Source: Sclerotinia nivalis (Eukaryota > Ascomycota > Leotiomycetes > Helotiales > Sclerotiniaceae). From it: 64,000 nt of DNA. Shown here piece by piece: positions 22,868 through 34,684 of this stretch; position 1 is the stretch's first letter; each line of letters opens with the position of its first letter. A program made the translations under genes and the position numbers. Under the pieces are notes generated by a model. The model did no database searches. It was not told the DNA's origin and worked only from the letters and a program-made list of their open reading frames with translations. The stretch is from positions 2,046,001-2,110,000 of the forward strand of contig JAPEIS010000014.1 of the NCBI GenBank assembly GCA_029531795.1. Reading direction: 5' to 3'.

Positions 22868-24548
22868 TACGAAAAGTTAAAAGGAAGATTTAAAGACAAA
22901 TCAGTTTTCTTTGAGAAGAAAATAATATATCAATTCTATATTAATGTTTTAGATTATTCTTTATTTTGTTCTTTGGTCCTTTTCGAAAAGACCAAAATGC
23001 TTTAGGTTGTTTTGTATTTATTTCATTTTGTATTCGCTTAAATTTTAATTCTCTTCGAGAAGACTATAAAAGACTCAACTTCATTATCTTTTATACGACA
23101 ATTTGTTATTCTCTAGTATAGATTAATTGATTTATTCTATTATATAGTACTTGCGCACAGATAATGGCCGGCCGGATTTCACCCGGAATTATTTATCAAT
23201 ATCATTCTATTCAATCTTATTTATTAAATCAATGTTTCATTATTTTAATATAAAATTTTGATATATTTGAGATCTATATATATATTTTAATAATATAAAA
23301 AAATTGTATTGTTATTTTACTTTAAATCTTCAATATTTAGTATACCAGCTATCAGTCGCGATACAGGCCTCTATTCTATTCGATATACTAGCCCCCAATT
23401 TTTCGAATAACCCATTATCTAATGTATCCCAAACTATTTGTAAAGTACTCTCCAATCTTTGTTTAGTATATTCTGAGGTACTTTTATCTGTAGCAATATC
23501 AGGAAACATTTCAAAAACATATATTTTTAGATACCACCAAATATACTTTATAGAATTCAGATCAGGACTATAAGGAGGCCAATTTTGAATTAGTGAGATA
23601 CCTTTCTTTCGAAACTATGTTTTTACTTTGCGAATAGTATATATAAGAGCATTATCTTATATAAATTGATACTCTGAATCCAATTCTTCGAAAATAGATT
23701 CAATTTCTGCATCAAGCATTTCCAAATATGAATTGGCATTATACTCAAACTTTTTGGATTCAAAATCTCTATTTATAATATAAAGATTGCTTCTTTCAAT
23801 ATTACAAAAGCTTTTCCAAATTATAATCTTTATATTCTTCTTTGAAGAATATATTTAAACTATATTCCGATCCTATTTTTGAAAAGAAAAATGAAAGATT
23901 TATTTCTGTTTTTTATTTTGTTTTTGCTTTACAAAGTATTCGTTTAATTAGAAGATTAAACCTTATTCTTTTGTTGTAAGATTCTTCTATATTAGACACT
24001 ATGCAAATCGTTTAAGTATATATTCTAAGATAAATTCAGACTTCTTTTTAGCTCTTCAATTGCCTATTCTATATATATAAAAGATCTTCTTGATGGTATC
24101 CCTTTTGCAATCAAGTCTATAAACTGTAATAGTTTCCTAATAGATCGATTTGGATCATAAACGTATATACTGTATCATTATACATTCATCTCTTTTTGAA
24201 TAACACTTCTATCAAGGCTTTTTGAATAAGGACTTGCCCTCATTACACAATTGATTCATCTTAATAGTGTTATATATAATAATGCGGGCTATTTTAAGAT
24301 CATTCACAATTTTAATGAATTCTACATCTTCTGAGGCCTTTCCAATGATTCTACCACGATTATATAGGTTAAGATGCTTTTGGGGAATATTATTATTATC
24401 AATTGATCTTAATGGAGTGCGTTGTGATGATATAATTAATAAATAGAATATAGGTTGTAGGAATGAAACGCGTAAAAATTTATATTTACGCGTTTTCGGC
24501 CATTATCAGTGCACGGTTACTGTACCTTGAATTAAGATCATTGTTATA
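22868..24548 (+). mobile_element. 3' end of a second Gypsy B copy, split by a Tc1 element
   Basis: In plus orientation, 22868-22916 matches the reverse complement of 15670-15720: the accessory ORF tail and polypurine tract (GACAAATCAGTTTTC against GACAAGCCTGTTTTC). From about 22917 it matches the B LTR, inverted relative to element B. The LTR is cut at TA (23143-23144) and resumes at 24523 (TACCTTGAATTAAG) up to GTTATA at 24548. It is heavily RIP-mutated. Confidence 0.8.
23145..24522 (-). mobile_element. Tc1/mariner element with decayed transposase
   Basis: A 1,378-bp element is bounded by TA on each side (23143-23144, 24523-24524). The 25-bp terminal inverted repeats share an intact GATAATGGCC core. 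The minus strand holds transposase pieces in order: a helix-turn-helix (GRIIGKASEDVEF, then IVNDLKIARIIIYNTIK) near 24380-24250, the middle region, then WPPYSPDLNSIKYIWWYLK at about 23590-23525. The last is the hallmark WPPYSPDLNPIE..W segment around the third catalytic residue of DDE_3 transposases. Here the E of the NPIE position reads K (G-to-A). Stops are numerous. It inserted into an LTR of a Gypsy B copy. Confidence 0.88.
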
Positions 24549-25130
24549 CCCGATCGGGACGATCGGTTTATATAATTCTTCGAATCGTAATATATATTAT
24601 ATTTATAATATAATTTTAAATTGTTTTTTAGATAGTCTTTTTCATAATTTAAAAAAAAAACTTTCAAATATTTATATTTATTTAGAATATATAATTCGAT
24701 TGAAATATTAAATTATATTCAGATATTGAATTCTTTTTAGATATTGAATTCTATTTAAATATTGGATTCTCTTCAAATATTGAATTCTATTTAAATATTC
24801 AAAAAGATTCGATTATTAATAATCTAAATATCAAAAATTAAATTTATCTTAATTTTATATATAAAGGATATTTTATATTTTATTCGAACTCTTTTAAATT
24901 GTATCTCTAATTTTGAAAAAGTAAAATAAAGATTATTATATTATAATATTATATAAACTTTATTTAATAAAATCCCTGAGTATTATAACATTGAGTATTC
25001 TTATATTAAATAGAAAAGAAAGATTATTATAAATTTAACTATAGAAAGAACTATCTAGAATGAATTATCCAATAAGGAGTGGTCACTTCTCACCTCTACA
25101 GTGTTGAACTCTCGAAATAGTGATATCAGA
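24549..25130. other. AT-rich block between transposons and the first host gene
   Basis: No gene is visible. The block is extremely AT-rich with runs of A and T. At 24718-24805 four to five copies of a unit of about 20 bp containing ATATTGAATTCTATTTAA lie in tandem. The last 50 bp lose the AT bias as the stop codon of the next gene approaches, so the decay front lies close to that gene's 3' end. Confidence 0.7.
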
Positions 25131-26483
25131 TTATACTGGAGTTCGAAGCTTCAAAGGCAGAGGTTTAATAGCTCTAGCCTTTTGGCGATCGAAGTAAGCT
25201 TTTGCAGATTCGACAACATTTTGCAAAAGCATTGCGATGGTCATTGGTCCAACTCCACCAGGTACTGGCGTGATTTGGGAGGCAACTTTCGAAGCAGATT
25301 CGAAATCGACATCGCCAACAAGTCTCTGACCAGATTTCTTGGTTTCGTCAGGAATAAAGTTAGTACCGACGTCAATGACCACTGCACCCGGCTTCAACCA
25401 CTCTCCTTTGACAAAGTTGGCTTTGCCAATGGCTGCAACAACAACATCTGCATTCTTGATGAATTGCTCAATGTTTTGAGTCCTTGAATGGCATACCGTC
25501 ACAGTAGCATCGGCATTGTTAAGGAGGTAGCTGGTAGGGCTTCCCACAATATTGCTGCGTCCAAGAACGACCGCATTCTTGCCTATTAGGTCCACACCAC
25601 TCTCCTCGAGTAGGACCATGACACCTTTCGGCGTACATGGTATGAAAAGAGGACGTCCTCCACGCTTCGCAAGTTCTCCAATGTTTGATGCTCCAAATCC
25701 ATCCACATCCTTCTCATCAGATACAGCAGAAGTTACACGGTATTCGGACATGTGCTTGGGGACCGGTAATTGGACAAGAATACCATGAACAGACGGATCA
25801 TTGTTCAATCGCTCGATTTCGTCAAGAACCTCGGCTTCGGTTGCGGTTTCAGGGAATGGGATAAGTTCGCATTCAATCGCTGCCTAGATGTCCATGAAAT
25901 AAGTGTATGCTCGGAGGAAATCATGAAGAAACGCTAACCTCTTGTGCCGCCTTCAACTTCATACGAACATATGTGGCTGTATAATCATTAGTGATTTATT
26001 TTTGACGCGTTTCAATCACAAATACATACTTGAGTCAGAGCGATCGCCCACTGCAAAGGATCATATTAGCATAAACTTTTTATCATATCTTTCTCGTTGA
26101 GGGTTACCTTGGATGATCTTCAATGAAGGCTTAAACCTTGGATTTGTCTTTTGGGCATCATCGATTTCGGCATGAATCTCCTCACGAATTTTCTTCGCGA
26201 TGGCAGTGCCATCAATCTTTGTAGCTGTCATCGCTGCTGGAGTACTCGAGAATTGCCTGGTAATACCGTTTCGCGGGGTGGAGGAAGAGACCCTCGTGGG
26301 GGATGAAAAAGTTGAGTGAGATGATTGACCCCGCAGTTGAACGATTTGCTGGGAAACTCGCGCAAATGAAGCCGAAGGAGATAAGGAACTCAACAAGGCT
26401 CGATGCAGAGTAGGAAGAGAAGCTCTTGATCTAAGAAGTGAGGAAGGATTGGGAAGAGGTGACATGTGCAAATTGTAAAACAT
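25131..26483 (-). CDS. Mitochondrial methylene-THF dehydrogenase/cyclohydrolase
   Basis: Four exons: 26483-26108, 26050-26030, 25976-25939 and 25883-25131, giving 395 aa with the frame closing exactly. The protein is a FolD-family enzyme that oxidises 5,10-methylene-THF and hydrolyses the methenyl product to 10-formyl-THF in one-carbon metabolism. The first ~80 residues are rich in Ser/Arg/Leu with few acids, like a mitochondrial presequence (RQFSSTPA). Family signatures: TTYVRMK (Y135, K139 catalytic), HGILVQLPVP (about 178), DVDGF (204-208), GRSNIVGSP (253-261, nucleotide-binding) and PGGVGPMT (353-360). The 10-formyl-THF synthetase domain of trifunctional enzymes is absent. The start could also be the ATG at 26465. 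Cofactor preference (NAD or NADP) cannot be read here. Confidence 0.93.
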
Positions 26484-27458
26484 TTCTGTAATGCGCCCCA
26501 AATTGGAATGGATGATTTTGGACCGTCTAAATTCATATGCAAAAACTCACACTAAATCATTTTAAGAATAGGATCGAAAATGAATTAGGGTTCAAATTCC
26601 AATGTTTTTTCGATTTTATATCGGAATAATGAAAATTCCGAACTTCAATTCATTATCGATTCTTTTTTTAAAGGATTTAATACGAGTTTTGAGTCCGGCC
26701 CCTCGGTGTCGAGAATAATAAAAGGAGCTATCAACTTCTTTTATTATTTTTTAAGACATCTCAAAATCTATATCGCAACTCGTCCTCCGAAGAAATAATA
26801 TATATCATTTGAAAGCTCTAATTCTTATAATTATTTTATTATTATTATTTTTTAATTATTTCAATTATTTCTCGATTTGTACTAAATTAAATTTTTTTCG
26901 AAAGACTATATATAATATTTCAAAAAAAAGTTCATTGATATATATTAATCACTCGTATTTTTAAATATTTTCGTAGTATAAAAGAAAAAGATTAGAAAAA
27001 GAAGATTAGAAGATTAGATTAGATATCGATAATTATTTTATAAAATATAAATATTATTCTATTCACGTTTAAATTAAATCTTTAATATATAAATAGATTA
27101 TTTATTATAGATATTAAATAGTTAAGTTTTATTATTATTATCTAGATAGATAATTTTTTTTTTTTTTTTTCTATATCACAGTTATAAATAGAAGATGGAA
27201 GTGGATCAATGGAAATTCGACTCATAACCCAATTAAATCACAACGTATCAAAATCCCGCCTTAAGAACTTTAGAGCCTTCTCTCGCTTATGATTGGTCTT
27301 TGATAGCACACATTTGAAGAAGTCAAATCGTAGAGGATAATCGAACTTTTTGAGGGGCACAAAACTTATTTTGATCCAACCTTATCCAAATAACCACCCC
27401 CCAACCTCCATCATATCGCGATTCTGGTACTTATCAATACTGAATCTGAATCGCAAAT
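26484..27458. promoter_or_regulatory. Divergent upstream region with an AT-rich island
   Basis: About 975 bp separate the start codons of the folate enzyme (-) and eIF3i (+). The middle (about 26560-27180) is very AT-rich with poly-T (27152-27169) and looks like decayed repeat DNA; no ORF or element end is recognisable. The flanks of 150-300 bp on each side have normal composition and should hold the two promoters. A short GC-rich patch, CCGGCCCCTCGGTGTCGAG (26695-26713), stands out in it. Confidence 0.5.
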
Positions 27459-28680
27459 ATGAGGCCAATTCTCTTACAAGGACATGTCAGTATAAATAAT
27501 AACCTATGACTTTGATATATGGCCTCAATCTGCTAACAATCACATAGGAGCGTGCTCTGACACAAATTAGGTATACAACACTCATCGAAATAATGACATA
27601 AATGCGATATTGATGATGGGATAGATATAACAAAGATGGCGACATCATCTTCTCGACTGCGAAGGATCAACACATTTGCGCTTGGTACGCACACAACGGA
27701 GAGAGATTAGGCACCTACCACGGTCATCAGGGAGCTATATGGACGGTCGATGTGGACCCAACAACTACAATCATCGCAAGCGGTGCAGCAGACAACACAG
27801 TTAGATTATGGGACGTTAAGACAGGAAAATGTTTGAAGACCTGGGATTTCAACACTGCCGTTAAGAGAGTCGAATTCAACGAGGATGCCACACAACTATT
27901 GGCCGTCACCGAACAACGTATGGGATTCTTGGGAACGATCGTAGTGTTGGATATCAACCTGGATGTCAATGGACCACAATCGGACGACCGGGCTCTGACT
28001 ATTACTTGTGCAGAGAGCAAGGCGACTGTTGCGGGATGGAGTTACATGTCGAAATATATTATCGCAGGGCACGAGGATGGAAGCGTTTCTCAATATGATT
28101 CCAAGGTAAGGATCTAGGCTGGTTTATCTATTCTAGATGCTGACGGATCATGTAGACCGGGGAACTACTTTTCAACACTCAAGTCCACGAACCAGATTTG
28201 CAAGTCACAGATCTTCAATGGTCGCCCGATAGAACCTACTTCATTACTGCCTCAAAAGACAAGACCGCTAAGGTAAATTACATGCATCCTTTGATACTTG
28301 CATTATACTAATTTGTTTAGCTTGTCAATGCCCGAGACCTCGAGGTTATGAAGACCTACGTAACCGACACACCACTTAACAGTGCATCTATTACACCCAA
28401 AAAGGATTTCGTCATTCTCGGAGGTGGACAAGCTGCCATGGACGTCACAACAACCTCAGCACGTCAAGGTAAATTCGAAGCTAGATTCTACCACAAGATC
28501 TTTGAAGAGGAAATTGGTAGAGTCCGTGGTCATTTCGGTCCTCTGAACACCGTTGCCGTGGATCCAAATGGCAAGGGATATGCAAGTGGTGGTGAGGATG
28601 GTTATGTTAGAGTGCACCAGTTCGATAAGGGATACTTTGACTTTACATATGAGGTTGAGAGACAGGTCAGACAACAATAA
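27459..28680 (+). CDS. tif34: Translation initiation factor eIF3 subunit i (TIF34)
   Basis: Five exons: 27459-27485, 27548-27570, 27625-28105, 28156-28272 and 28321-28680; 335 aa, the usual size for eIF3i. It starts [19 protein letters not shown], the conserved N-terminus. It is a WD40 beta-propeller throughout, with repeats recognisable as GH...D.....S.......RLWD ([71 protein letters not shown]). It is a structural subunit of the eIF3 complex that supports 43S pre-initiation complex assembly in the cytosol. The two first exons are tiny (27 and 23 nt), so plain ORF finding starts too late. All introns have GT-AG ends, 49-62 nt. Confidence 0.95.
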
Positions 28681-29316
28681 TTGAATTTATTTGGCTTGTA
28701 GTAAAGGTGCATTTGCGGGCGTTTGTGGATCAAATCAAAAGGCTTGTAGAATCTGGACGAAGGTAGAAAGAATGATGGATGAATCTCTTTCTTGAAGAAC
28801 AAATGAAGAAAGCAAGCTATATTGCAATAGCTTATACGGTCTCCATAAGATGATCAGATAGATATCATTCTGTGAATAATATGAGTATATCATCAAGAAT
28901 TTCAAAACGAGACCGGTGTATTTCTAATATCTGAGTATATCACAATGTCACAGAGCTGGGTATATAATTTCAATGCATATGAATATCTGAATTCAAGCGC
29001 AGAACAATGGATTGAGAGCACTTAATACCTGGTAATTGATCATATGGCCAGTGATATGTCGATTCCAAATACCTAATATGTTAGGCTTGATAGCGGGACA
29101 CTAGATACTCGCTCACCGCCTCAAAATCGTCTAACTTGTTTAGGCATCACGCTATGGCCACAAGAGAATTCTCATAAGATAGTTTTTGGCAAAATCCAAA
29201 AAATTTGTTGGACAATCATAATTCAATCTCAAATTCAAAAATCCTATTTGCAAAAACATCCTTCTAAACCCTCGACACAATATTCCCAAGAAAATAACAT
29301 TTTAAATTCAAGCATA
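28681..29316. other. Intergenic: eIF3i 3' region and nop15 upstream region
   Basis: No coding feature is seen. The left third is presumably the 3' UTR of eIF3i. The right end (ACATTTTAAATTCAAGCATA) immediately precedes the nop15-like start codon. Confidence 0.4.
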
Positions 29317-30691
29317 ATGGCTGAAATTACAGCCCGCAAGCGCAAAGGTATACATTGTCTTTCAATGCTGTAAATCAACCATTCTAATTATTTTAATCAT
29401 AGCTTCAACTGCCGCTGCGGTCCCCGCGGATGAGATCGCAAAAGTAAAAAAGGCTAAGAAATCTCCAAAAACCACCGAAGTCACCAAACCCAAGAAAGTC
29501 GCAAAGGTTGTTGAGAAGAAGATTGTCGAAAAGGAAGTTGTCGAGGAGGAAGTTGTCGAGAAGGAAGTTGTCGAGGAACCAGTCGAGGAGTCCGAAGAGG
29601 GAGAAGAGGATGATCAGACTGAAGCTCTTTTGAAGGGTTTCGAGTCGGACAACGAGGAGGAGGAGAATGCTAAAGAAGGTGGACTCGAACCCGGTCAAGA
29701 AGTTCCAAACGCCCTCGAGAAACTCAGTAAGAAGCAAAAGAAAGCCATCAAGAAGGCTGCCGAAGAAGCTGCCAATGATCTTCCAGGTGTTGTTTACATT
29801 GGTCGCATTCCTCACGGTTTCTACGAAGCGGAGATGAAGGCATACTTTTCTCAATTTGGAGATATTCTTAAGATTCGTTTGTCGAGAAATAGAAGAACTG
29901 GAGCGAGCAAACATTATGCATGGATTCAATTCGGGAGTAAGGGTGTCGCAGAGATTGTAGCCAAGACTATGGATAACTATTTGTTGTTCAACCATATCTT
30001 GAAGGTTAAATTGGTACCCGATGAGCAACTCCCCGAGGACTTGTTCAAGGGTGCCAACCGACGCTTCAAGAAGGTTCCTTGGAACAAGATTGAAGGTCGC
30101 AGATTGGAGCAAGGTGCTGGAGAAGAGCAATGGGAGAAGAGAATAAGCAAGGCCGAGAAGAAACGCGAGATTGCCGCCGAAAAATCTAAGCAAATCGGTT
30201 ATGAATTCGAGGTACCAAAGATTAAGTCAGCAAAGGGTGTTTCGAAGATGCCAGTTCCAGAGATCGAAAGTGGTGAGGATGAACTTGCTGGAGATGGGGA
30301 TGTAGTCATGGCTATCGATGCTGCACCTGCAGTTGAGGAGCCGGCCAAGGCTAAGAAGGAGAAGAAGGTCAAGAAGACAAAGGTCGTTGAGGAGACTCCC
30401 GCTGCCACAATCACTACGCAGGAAACCACCATCACCGCCGAAGTTGCTCCAGTCGAGAAACCAAAGAAGGGAAAGAAAGCAACAAAAGCAAAGGCTGTTG
30501 AGGCTCCTGCTGAAACAGAGGCCGAAATTGAAGTTGAAGCACCAGCTGGAAGAAAGACCAGATCCAAAAAGGTTACAAAGGTTATCGAGACCCCAGCTGA
30601 AGTTGAGGTAGAAGCCGAGATCGAAGTCGTAGCTCCAGCACCAGCAAAGAAAGCCACCAAAGCAAAGAAAGCCAAGAAGTCCAAGGCTTAA
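29317..30691 (+). CDS. nop15: Nop15/NIFK-like nucleolar RRM protein (60S biogenesis)
   Basis: Two exons, 29317-29347 and 29403-30691; 439 aa. A single RRM spans about 138-216: RNP2 VVYIGR (140-145) and RNP1-like KHYAWIQF (180-187). It is followed by the family-typical LKVKLVPDEQLPEDLFKG and a basic helix (KVPWNKIEGRR). These match the Nop15 / MKI67-FHA-interacting (NIFK) group, pre-60S assembly factors in the nucleolus that bind pre-rRNA near ITS2. The N-terminus has acidic/basic repeats (VEKEVVEEEVVEKEVVEEP). The last ~170 residues are a low-complexity Lys/Glu/Ala tail (KKAKKSKA end), longer than in yeast Nop15 (about 220 aa in total). The long antisense frames over this gene are composition artefacts. 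Confidence 0.9.
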
Positions 30692-31380
30692 ACTTAGATT
30701 TCCCCTTCTTTGCTCGCGCTTCTCTGCTCCGCTCTGCTTTCTCTGTAACTTGCCTGCTTACTTTGATGATATTCCCCGGAGTTTTGGTCACATAAAAGAA
30801 TCTTCGTATATTTCAAAGGGCAATGTTTGGAGAGATATTGCTTCGTCTAACTCGCTTGTCTGGTGTGTAGAACATGGATGATGGTTAGTACATTTAATAT
30901 ATACTGTTATGACATATGAATTATTTGGTGTTCTTTGCGCGTGTTGGGAATTGTGATGTGTTTTCTGTCAGAGTGAGTTGGTAGGTGTTTTGTGTAGTAA
31001 TGTAAGCTTTTAAACTCATCGAGAAGTTTAGGGGCAAGAATAAGTGCCTATCTAGAGATCTTTTACTCCGTAGACAAAAACTCTTTGGTGTAGTTTCAAG
31101 CTAGATTGTTTATGAGCATTTGATCAATTTGAGAGATCTATCAAAATATTAAGATTTCAAAGTCTCCCACCCCCCCCCCCAAAAAAAACAATTCCGTTTA
31201 CAAACCTTCAAACAGACAGCTAGCTATAAGAAATATCTAGTCTGAACTCACACAAAAAGGAGAGTCGAGACCAGCTTAAAAGAAAGAGAAATTTCAGAAA
31301 GAGGTTGTAAGGATAATAGTATAAGATCTTCCATGTTCTACACTATAATCATCTAATATCTAAAAAAATATCTATCTATC
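30692..31380. other. Intergenic between convergent genes
   Basis: The 3' regions of nop15 (+) and the transporter (-) meet here. No ORF is supported. A C-run followed by an A-run (about 31169-31189) is a slippage-prone mononucleotide pair. Confidence 0.4.
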
Positions 31381-33100
31381 CTACCAATCACATCGAGTAA
31401 CGCCCCCTTCATTCCTAATCATTTTCTTCGACGCCTGAAAAAGACTAATAATCATAACTGCCCCTCCAAACGCCACACAGGCGCCCGCCATCCACGTTCT
31501 CCACGTTCTTGTCGTTAGTTTAATATAACATAATGGTGGCAAGATATATGCCAACGCACACGCACTCGTTGCGCCGATTAACTCAAAGACCGCCCCGAGA
31601 TCACACGTTGCTAGACTTAGCATCATGGCGCTGACGACTAGTGAGGAGGTGAATATGAGATGCAGATGCATGTTGAAGGGTTCTCCGGGGAACCAGTAGT
31701 TGAACATTACTTCGCGACAGACGAATGCTTCGAGGGGGAGGGTGGTGAGCATGTTGAGACCGAAGCAGAGACGGGCGAGGTTGACGAGGGGGTTTGTGGA
31801 GGGGAAATTGTTGAGGACGTTGCCGAGTGTTTTGGAGCCGAAGGTTAGGAAGCCGGAGAGGGCCATGAGCAGACAGGCGAGCATGGAGATGGAGGTGCTG
31901 TAGTGGGTTACGGTGGAGAAACGGTCGATGGTGGGGGTTTGGAGGGAGCCGTAGATTAGGAGGGAGTTGTGGTGGCAGACGAAGGCTGGGTGGGGGATTA
32001 GTTGGGTAGGGTGGAGATGAGTTGGAAGGGGGTGGGGACTAACCGAAGGAGATTACGCCGATGGCTTGGAATATGCCGTCGTTTATGGTGAGGAGGGGTG
32101 TGGTGAATTCCCCTCGGTCTTCTTTGGGTACCATGAACCCTTGTGTTACTACTGTGAATAATATGATCATCATACTGATCAGTGCTAAAGTGCTCGCTTT
32201 CGCCAACTATTTCAAGTCAGCATAACCTCTAGAGCATGTACTCAGAAAACATACCTTGGCAATATCCCGATATAAACTCAAAGGATAACTTACACCCAAC
32301 ACAAAAACTATAATAACAGCCCTTCTATTCGCCAATAACCCCAGCACTGGTACATCTCTCAATCCCGGGAAAACCGCAGTCAAAACATGTGGTATCGTAT
32401 CCCCCACAATAATACAAAAAGCTATCATTCCCCCAAACGCAAAAGCCCATTGCGCAACACTAATAGCAATCAAACCCGTCTTCCCAAAACAAAACTCCAC
32501 CGTTCCCTGAAAACTATCCCGTCCACTTAATTTCGAATTGATGACAATAAGTCGAATAGTCCAGTCCACCGTTATCGTAAGGGCAATTAGAAGAATAACT
32601 CCAGTCAAGAGACCCGCTTGACGGAATGCGTAAGGTTGCCCAATGATACCCGCTCCAATTATACTATTCGCCATATTCATAAATGCATTCCGCAGATTGG
32701 ATTTCGGACGTGATCGCTCGCGCTCGGCCCATGTGTGTACATCTTCGTTGTCGCTCCAGGGACTAGATGCGACGGTTACGGAGGGCGCTTCAATGCCTGT
32801 GAGGAGTGGTGTAAAAGATCCGGTTCGAGATGAAGGATGCGCATGTAATTCCTCATCATATCCTGGCGGTCCATCCCCATTATGCGTATTCAACTCCCCA
32901 TTTGGCGAAGGAGGTAAATCGAATCGTACCCGATTAGGTGTTCGATCCTGATTTTGTCCTTGTTCTCCTGGTCCAGAATGAACTATGATATCTTCATCTT
33001 CACTTCCTGCTTCTTCTGCGAGAAGTCCAATGTCTTCTTCTGGATCATGACTGGAATTTTCGCCATTTCTGCGATTGCTGTGCGATTTGGCTTTTGCCAT
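31381..33100 (-). CDS. AVT-type vacuolar amino acid transporter
   Basis: Three exons: 33100-32255, 32206-32044 and 31985-31381; 537 aa. The first ~130 residues are hydrophilic and acidic (cytosolic tail, HDPEEDIGLLAEEAGSEDED). Then comes a membrane core of about 11 segments, opening with NMANSIIGAGIIGQPYAFRQAG, the signature of the SLC38/AVT (amino acid/auxin permease) superfamily. Other helices include LLTGVILLIALTI, VAQWAFAFGGMIAFCIIVGD, AVIIVFVLGVSYPLSLY, LALISMMIILFTVV and AGACVAFGGAVMIISLF. The family moves neutral or other amino acids, mostly across the vacuolar membrane in yeast (Avt5-7 type), coupled to protons. Substrate is unknown. The first in-frame ATG is 33100; the frame is open further upstream without ATG. 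Confidence 0.9.
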
Positions 33101-34684
33101 TTTGGCTATCGTGGTAGCATTGTTGTGAGATATTGCATTGGGAGGTTTCAATGGTCTGGCTACAATGGTTTCGTAACCTTGAAAGAGCGGATTATGCGGC
33201 CGCAATGTTGCATGCGGGTTTTAGCGTATTTCTAAGAATAGATCTTCATATTTTTTGTATGGACGTGACGTGAACTTCTCTAAATTGATTTACAAATGTG
33301 CAGAGGTGTTTCCAAACTTTCTAGAAAGACTTTTTGGCAATCGTTAATCTTTACTTTATGGTTTATGGAGAGTTATACTTTAGATCAATTTCCATCAAAC
33401 TCGAACATTACCTACTGTCATGCAAAAAGTATTTTGGAAGGGGAATTGTGCTATAAAATCAACGTTTCAATTCTGTCGGTTTTATCCGAGATGGGGCTCT
33501 TTGAGTCAATACTCAACAAAACCTCGAAAAGGATTTCTTGCTAGAATCCATCGTCTGCTGTTCAGACCCACAGGGGTATTTCCCTGCTCGATAAAATGTC
33601 GCCAAGATGAAGAGTACATCTCAGAAAATAAGATAGAGGACAAAAGTAACCCTTTTCATGCGAGGTATGGAATTGAGATTCTATTTCGACAATTTTCATT
33701 GCTACTTCAAATTACGCATCTTATTTCATTCGAGCTAGGCTCTTGATATAAAATGCTACTTCAATGTTGTATGAAATCATTTCTTTTTGCTGAACATACC
33801 TATGTATCCTTGTTGCGGCGCAGGAACTGCGGTCAGGCAGTTTTTGGCCCAGTTCCCTGACACCGAAGATAGTTCTGTCAGTTTAATTAATCTTGAAGTG
33901 AGTGATAGCAAAAATGATACGAATCATGACTTCTTGCTATAAATTGGTCTACATCGAGCAAAATCACGAATATATCACATTTGCAAAAGGCCACGCCCCG
34001 CCGTATGAGGCACAGCTGGTATACACTGAGACATTGCCAAGTAGCAAACGGCCCTGCTCCTTGTGAAAGACGCCCTTCGAATAATTGATCTACTGGTGTT
34101 ATTTCACTACGACATCGGAAGAATAAGGAAAAGTCGTCGGATTCAAATGGTTGGCTGTAATCAAATCACGTCGACGACCAAGATCTACAACCCCTTTTCC
34201 ATTCATAGAACCTTCCGTCCAAAGGTAATGCCATTCTCCGACGGAAAGTCCCATGAATTCGCTGGAATGGTGCATAAAACACATTGGAGGGCAAGTGCTA
34301 TTGAGAGTGTGAAAAGACCGGGGCTGGAGTTATAAGTTCTGGCGAAAATGCCTTGAGCGGCGTAGACAAACATAGAAGCAGCCTGCCGTCGTTACATCGT
34401 GCCTCTATTGGACAAACATTTTGCAGATGGGAGGTTTCCCCTGGAGCAAAAGCCAATCAAGTTCAAACCAAATCTACTTAAAGGTACGTTTGTTCCACCG
34501 TTGAATACTTCTGGTTGCGTGTTACTGCTATTCCTTCCAATCTTCCCAGCCGCGTTCCTAAGATCTACCTCCAAATCATTTTCAAAGTTCTTTGCCACTT
34601 CCGGTTAGTCCATCAGTTTCCCTTAGCGCGGACACTAGGTCAAGGGTCAATTCTAAGGCCAAACCTCCATTACGTTGATAGACC
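33101..34684. other. Intergenic, no supported gene
   Basis: About 1.58 kb hold the divergent upstream regions of the transporter (-) and the exonuclease (+). Several short frames (up to 108 codons, for example 33420-33746) show no recognisable domain, no signal peptide and no splice continuation that I could support. Composition is normal, without RIP-type decay. Confidence 0.4.

Noticed and set aside
23304..23573. 89-codon plus-strand frame
   Set aside because: Antisense of the Tc1 transposase C-terminus, whose WPPYSPDLN motif reads on the minus strand.
29405..30193. 262-codon minus-strand frame rich in Leu and Phe over the nop15-like gene
   Set aside because: It is the antisense of a Lys/Glu-rich coding region, which gives Phe/Leu by composition; the sense gene has a clear RRM and intron.
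30199..30684. 161-codon minus-strand Ala/Ser-rich frame
   Set aside because: Antisense of the Lys/Ala/Glu tail of the same gene.
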